Below, piece by piece: positions 59,520-64,000 of a stretch of 64,000 nt of DNA. The stretch comes from Helopsaltes ochotensis (Eukaryota > Chordata > Aves > Passeriformes > Locustellidae), in contig VXBM01000268.1 of NCBI GenBank assembly GCA_013400155.1, positions 602,542-666,541 on the forward strand, written 5' to 3'. A program made the position numbers and the translations under genes. The notes under the pieces were generated by a model. It did no database searches, was not told the origin of the DNA, and saw only the letters and a list, made by a program, of their open reading frames with translations. Each line of letters starts with the position of its first letter. The stretch's first letter is position 1.

Positions 59520-59538
59520 CCATGTGTTCAACACATGG
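59520..59538. repeat. 19-bp palindrome
   Basis: Arms ccatgtgtt and aacacatgg are separated by one C. It has E-box-like CATGTG halves. Confidence 0.75.
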
Positions 59539-61962
59539 GAGCATACCAACGTTAAATACGAGTGTCATGGCAGTAGCATTATCAACTGTAACTAAAAGAG
59601 CATTAAAAATCCCATTTTATTAATGAGGTCTGTATTTGTATGTGGGGCAGAGGTAGAGATGGTAGGAATTGGGAATGGTTTCAGACTTTAAAGATTAGGT
59701 AGATCTGAATCACCTCTTTTTAATTTTCTTCTGTAGTTCCTCTTACCAAAACACACGGAATGCAGCTCCTAATGCAATGCATGGTTGTCTTTTACATTTA
59801 ATCACTGTGTTTCTTCATCCTACTGTTCTCCAAGAAAAGCAGTGGTGGGAGTCAGTGGCTGAATTTTATGGTAAACTGAGTGAGGCAAAGGAGGAAGCCC
59901 AGAAAAAAAAAAAATGTGCTACTTGTTGCTAATTTCAAACTTCCCCTCCTTCCCTAAGCAGTGCCATTCAGCTAGAGACCATTAAATGTACAAACCTGAC
60001 GCCTTTTGCTTCAGATCTTTGTTCTGAACCTAACCAACATATGACAATGTTACTTTCCTGGGAACCACTAAAGATCTCCATTACAGATGACAGGTATTTT
60101 TGGGTCTGGGCATATTTGCTAGATCACAGAAGGTGCATATGGCTTTGATGCTGAATTCAAACATCTTTTAACTAATTCTTTATTCTGAGAAACAAAAAAA
60201 AACACCCTAGCAGTTCTTTCAGTGCAATTTTATATTCTAATGCCCTTAAGTTCTCTAAAAGTGACTGAAATTCAAGTGGAATAGTCTGGATGGGGAAATG
60301 CGGTTCTGATTCCTCAACTCAATAGAGAACACCTTTCTACACTGGAAATATAAAATAGCACACTGTGACATTTTATATCTCTAAATGAACAAAACAGACT
60401 CATGAAAGAGCAGGTTAGGTCATCCAGAGCTGCACTCATAATTCACCATTGGTTATTTTTTCCCTTTCTTAAACAACGCTGCAAAGTGACTAAGAGAATT
60501 GCAGAACTTTGATTCCAACGAGTCGTGCAACGGCTGTAAGATTTATGGGCTTGAAAGCTGTGTTAAGGCAATTGAAGGAACCTATTTTTAATGCTGCATA
60601 AACCATTGATTAAAGAAAAAAAAAAGATTTAAGTAAATTCCTTAAAAGTCATTGTTATAACAGATAAGCATGGCTGTCATAGTTTGTGCATAGACCCTGG
60701 CTATGACAGAGCTGACACAGGACTCCATGCATGCATGGGTAACATATGTGTGCACAGTTAAAGCAGGAAAGTATGTCCTGCTTCTGATTCTTTATAGAAT
60801 CAGAAGCTTCATCCTGCTAATCCCACAGTGTCTCCAGCTTTGCTGCAGCCTTTCTGGTGGTTACTGCTCTGAAGTTACCGTGTCTTGGAAGACTTCTTTT
60901 CAGGGACTCTCTTGAGTGTGAAGTTATCCAGCAGGCAAGAAATATGTGCCATAATAATAAACATTTCTTTCAGTTAAAAATACATCAATTAGTAGTTGAG
61001 GCTATTTTCTAATTTCTAACCACATTGACTATTTCCTGTGTTTTTATGTTCTCAGCAGCAACCTATAAGCCTTTAAAAGAACAAGAACTATCCACAAAGT
61101 TGAAGATAAGGCCTTCATAAACGTATCCTAAAATATCATCTGCTTGTAAAAAACACTTTCTATCTATTTTGCTGTGCATCTAGAGGTTCTTGATCTGGAG
61201 GTTTACAAAACTGGGAATAATTTCCAACTCAAAGATGGGTGAACAGTTGCAAAGAAGTTAAGTGCTGGCTCCGTAAAGGTCTAAGTACCTACAGCTGGAT
61301 TTGTGTCCAATGCAAATACCAAAGCCCAAGCACATGCTCCTCAAACTTTGCCTTTTTTTCCTGATACCTCAGGCAGCTAATGGCTACACACAGTTATGTT
61401 TTCCTGTAATCATGTACCTCAGGTGCCTGAACCCCTACTTCTATACATGCCTAGGACTGTTTGAGACTCAGTGAACCTGCACAGCTCTGCATCTATCTCA
61501 GTCCTAAACCCAGCCTGAATCCATAAACTTGGCAATTCTTCCTCTATATTCTCTGAGGGAGCAAGCCTGGCAACTGCTCATCTCACACATGTCTACAGGA
61601 CCAGGCATTGCACGAAATACAACAGCAGACATAGACAGTTTAATTAAAAAACCAAAAAATGTCTAAGAGTTATGGCAAAAGAATCAAAGCTCTAATGACA
61701 CCAGAGAAGGTGATCAAGAAGGAACACAAATTTGTCCCCTCCTGGTTCATATGACAGGCTGAACACAAGGGAGGACAGGGTAACTCGGCTCCTCATGGAG
61801 TGTTTGGGTGGCTAGGCGGACACCTGATAAAAACAAGAGTAGTCCAAGAGATGGCAAAACTAAACCAACCACCCACCCCCATCCTCCTGCTAATCGACGG
61901 CTAATTTTGGCTCCTTGTCTTGATTTAATTGTTTTCTGAGTTGTTGAACAGCTTCAGCAGGG

Positions 61963-62027
61963 GAGGTGCAGGTCTCATACAAACAGGCTGCAGCTTCATG
62001 GCTAAGAGGCTGCACCTCTGGAGGTGC
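61963..62027. repeat. Clustered inverted and direct GAGGTGC repeats
   Basis: GAGGTGCAG (61963-61971) pairs with CTGCACCTC (62010-62018). The second arm also forms GCACCTC-TG-GAGGTGC (62012-62027). The patch is GC-richer than its flanks. Confidence 0.7.
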
Positions 62028-64000
62028 TGATTTAAAAACCTCCAGTGAGTAGACAGACACCATCACCTTTTCTTTTCTGATTCCTGGAACACCACCAGCC
62101 TCCTTTCACTCATTTTTATGTACTGTGTTTTTTTTTCAGGAAAATTAGATGTATTTAGCTGCTACCCAAATTCTTGGAAGAATGTCACATTTAGCAAGAC
62201 TTGGAAACTTAGCAGAAGTTAATTTGCTGGACTGTACATTCTTTGTTCTAGTAACTCTAAAAATATCTTTAGATCATCTTGCATCTGTTGAAAAGGAAGC
62301 ATTTAAAAACTCCACTTCCTTACTCAGTACTAGCATTCCAGTGACAAATTTAATCTTGCAATCATAATGTATGGGATTAGCTGACCAAGAGCTCCAGTGA
62401 GTCTACAGGACCCTATTAAGTGTTACTAACATGACATCTCCTCATAGCAAGACATATCACATTATAAACATTTTCAGCACTGAAGTTAAGGCACAATCTT
62501 TTTATCCACACCAGCATGAATAATTCTCTTCAAGATGGTTTCAGGTGAAAATACACACCTCCAAGTACTGAAGGGGTTTTCAAATCTTTTACATAAGTTG
62601 GTGGCAGTGTACTGCAAGAGGGATCTGGACTCCAGATAAAAAAGTAATTTGATTATAAAAATGAAACCATAAAAGTACTTGGTTTTCCAAAGTACTTCTC
62701 TAAATTAGAAACAAACAAATCACATTTGGTTATGGTGGGGTTTTTTCTCCTGGGAAGGTGGTTTTGTTGCACCTGATTACAGCAGTCACTTTCTCTCCTA
62801 ATGCAGAAACTTTCTAAACAAGCTCTCCTATCTCTACAGGATAAAGAAATGCTTTCTGCATCCAGATAGCCTGTGCCCTCACCTGGATTTATCTCAGTTA
62901 CTAATTACATCAAGATAAAAAACACCGTACTTTGTCTCTTATATGTTTCTACATCGTAGCATACTTAATGTAAATACTTTACTTAATGTAAATGTGCCTA
63001 TAAGAAAGGCACAGCCAAAAGAAACCATAAACCCTGAATCCAAGAATTTACTATATTACAAAAGAGGGTTTCTACTTTGCCTTGCAGCACAGGAGACTAT
63101 CCTGTTCATTTATGTTCTCTCTTTTGTCAGATCACAAGAATAAGAAATGGCTAAAATAATTTTTTTAGTGTGTCTGCTAACTTTTAGTGACATCAGCTCC
63201 CAAGGAGTCTTTCCTCTAAGTGTTCTAGTACATTTAAAAAAAAAGTAATTTTTTTACTATGAATTCCTATGTTCATTTTGAAACCCTGACAAGAAATAAT
63301 ACCTCCTTCACAAGAAGTCTAGTTTCATCTGGTTGAGGACCAAAAAGCCCTGCCACAGTCTGATCTGAAGTGTAATTAATTTGATCACTGGCAATTTAAC
63401 TTCTTCGCTTACGTCTTTAGTGCATTAAGACTTCCTGGGGAGGGCAAAGAAAACTGTTTACATTTTTAGACTTTTTACAAGTGCATCCAAAAGCTCCAAG
63501 TGTTTGGAGCCTGATTAATTACAAACACCTAGAGGACTGCTCCCAGTCCTATTTACAGAATCTCTCCTAACATCAAGTGACTTAACACTTTTTCAGGCAC
63601 TTTGGACCACATCTTATTTGTGGGGGGGGCAGGAAATCATTCAGTCAAACTGCCAGTGAAAGCAGCTTAGTGGAGAACTGCCGGGACTAACTGTGGTTAG
63701 TCCCAGTATGTAAGATGACAGCTCTTTCATGGTTCTGAACAGCTCCACAGAAATGGAAGAGCGATGTCTGTTGTAGCTACGTTTGGAGAGTAAAGTAATA
63801 AAAAACTCTAATTAGAATTCAAGATAATGCAAGAAAAGAGAGATCAATGAATAAATACCCAACTGAACTTAACCAAACAAACAGGATCCTTCTGACAGGG
63901 AAACAGAAGAAGCAAAACAGAGCAGTTGTTGGAAACATCAACAAAAAAAGACTTGGCCCTAGGCTCGTGTGTGTAGTTTCCCAGAAGTGATTTTTTTTTT

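Larger units (their letters stand above)
55281..64000. other. Intergenic, SCG5 to expected GREM1
   Basis: No coding gene was recognised, and no part of the GREM1 coding exon is present. Small structures are noted separately: a tandem GCATAATAAAAG-type repeat (56621-56654), a possible terminal exon (56999-57135), a palindrome (59520-59538) and inverted repeats near 62 kb. In mammals the matching interval holds GREM1 enhancers. Confidence 0.6.

Overview
The window is vertebrate nuclear DNA, almost certainly from a bird and probably a songbird. It has AT-rich, intron-rich sequence, GT-AG splice sites and CpG-island promoters. Its interspersed repeats are avian: three 3' ends of CR1 LINEs and several LTR pieces of the kind common in passerine genomes. 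There are no operons, CRISPR arrays or prokaryotic features. Nothing that codes for retroviral proteins was seen.

Two protein-coding genes on the plus strand can be rebuilt exon by exon, both complete in coding sequence. ARHGAP11A (12 coding exons, 13789-25306, 1026 codons plus stop) encodes a Rho GTPase-activating protein with an N-terminal RhoGAP domain and a long basic, Ser/Thr-rich tail. SCG5 (five coding exons, 29270-54680, 214 codons plus stop) encodes the neuroendocrine chaperone 7B2. It has a signal peptide, a proline-rich segment, an RRKR furin site and a C-terminal peptide that inhibits prohormone convertase 2. Every exon junction keeps frame. Gene order and orientation match the mammalian ARHGAP11A-SCG5-GREM1 block, so GREM1 is expected beyond the right edge; it is not in the window.

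Layout: 1-13.4 kb is apparently gene-free DNA with a large CT-rich tandem repeat (3.4-3.6 kb), two CR1 copies, one near-complete LTR (7.67-8.10 kb) and one LTR fragment (about 11 kb). At 13.4-14.3 kb lies a CpG island with the ARHGAP11A start, interrupted by 172 N. ARHGAP11A and its 3' UTR run to about 26.4 kb. At 28.0-28.4 kb a second CpG island is the likely SCG5 promoter. SCG5 has a 14.3-kb intron between its first two coding exons, holding a third CR1. From 55.3 kb to the end lies non-coding DNA between SCG5 and the expected GREM1, which in mammals carries GREM1 regulatory elements.

No novel biological system was found. The points most worth a second look are a solo LTR with its own TATA box and AATAAA about 65 bp upstream of ARHGAP11A exon 9, a perfect 12-bp-arm hairpin in the ARHGAP11A 3' UTR (with similar hairpins elsewhere), three TCACGTGA palindromes in SCG5 introns, a frame-neutral SCG5 exon that carries the furin site, and a possible unannotated terminal exon at about 57.0 kb.
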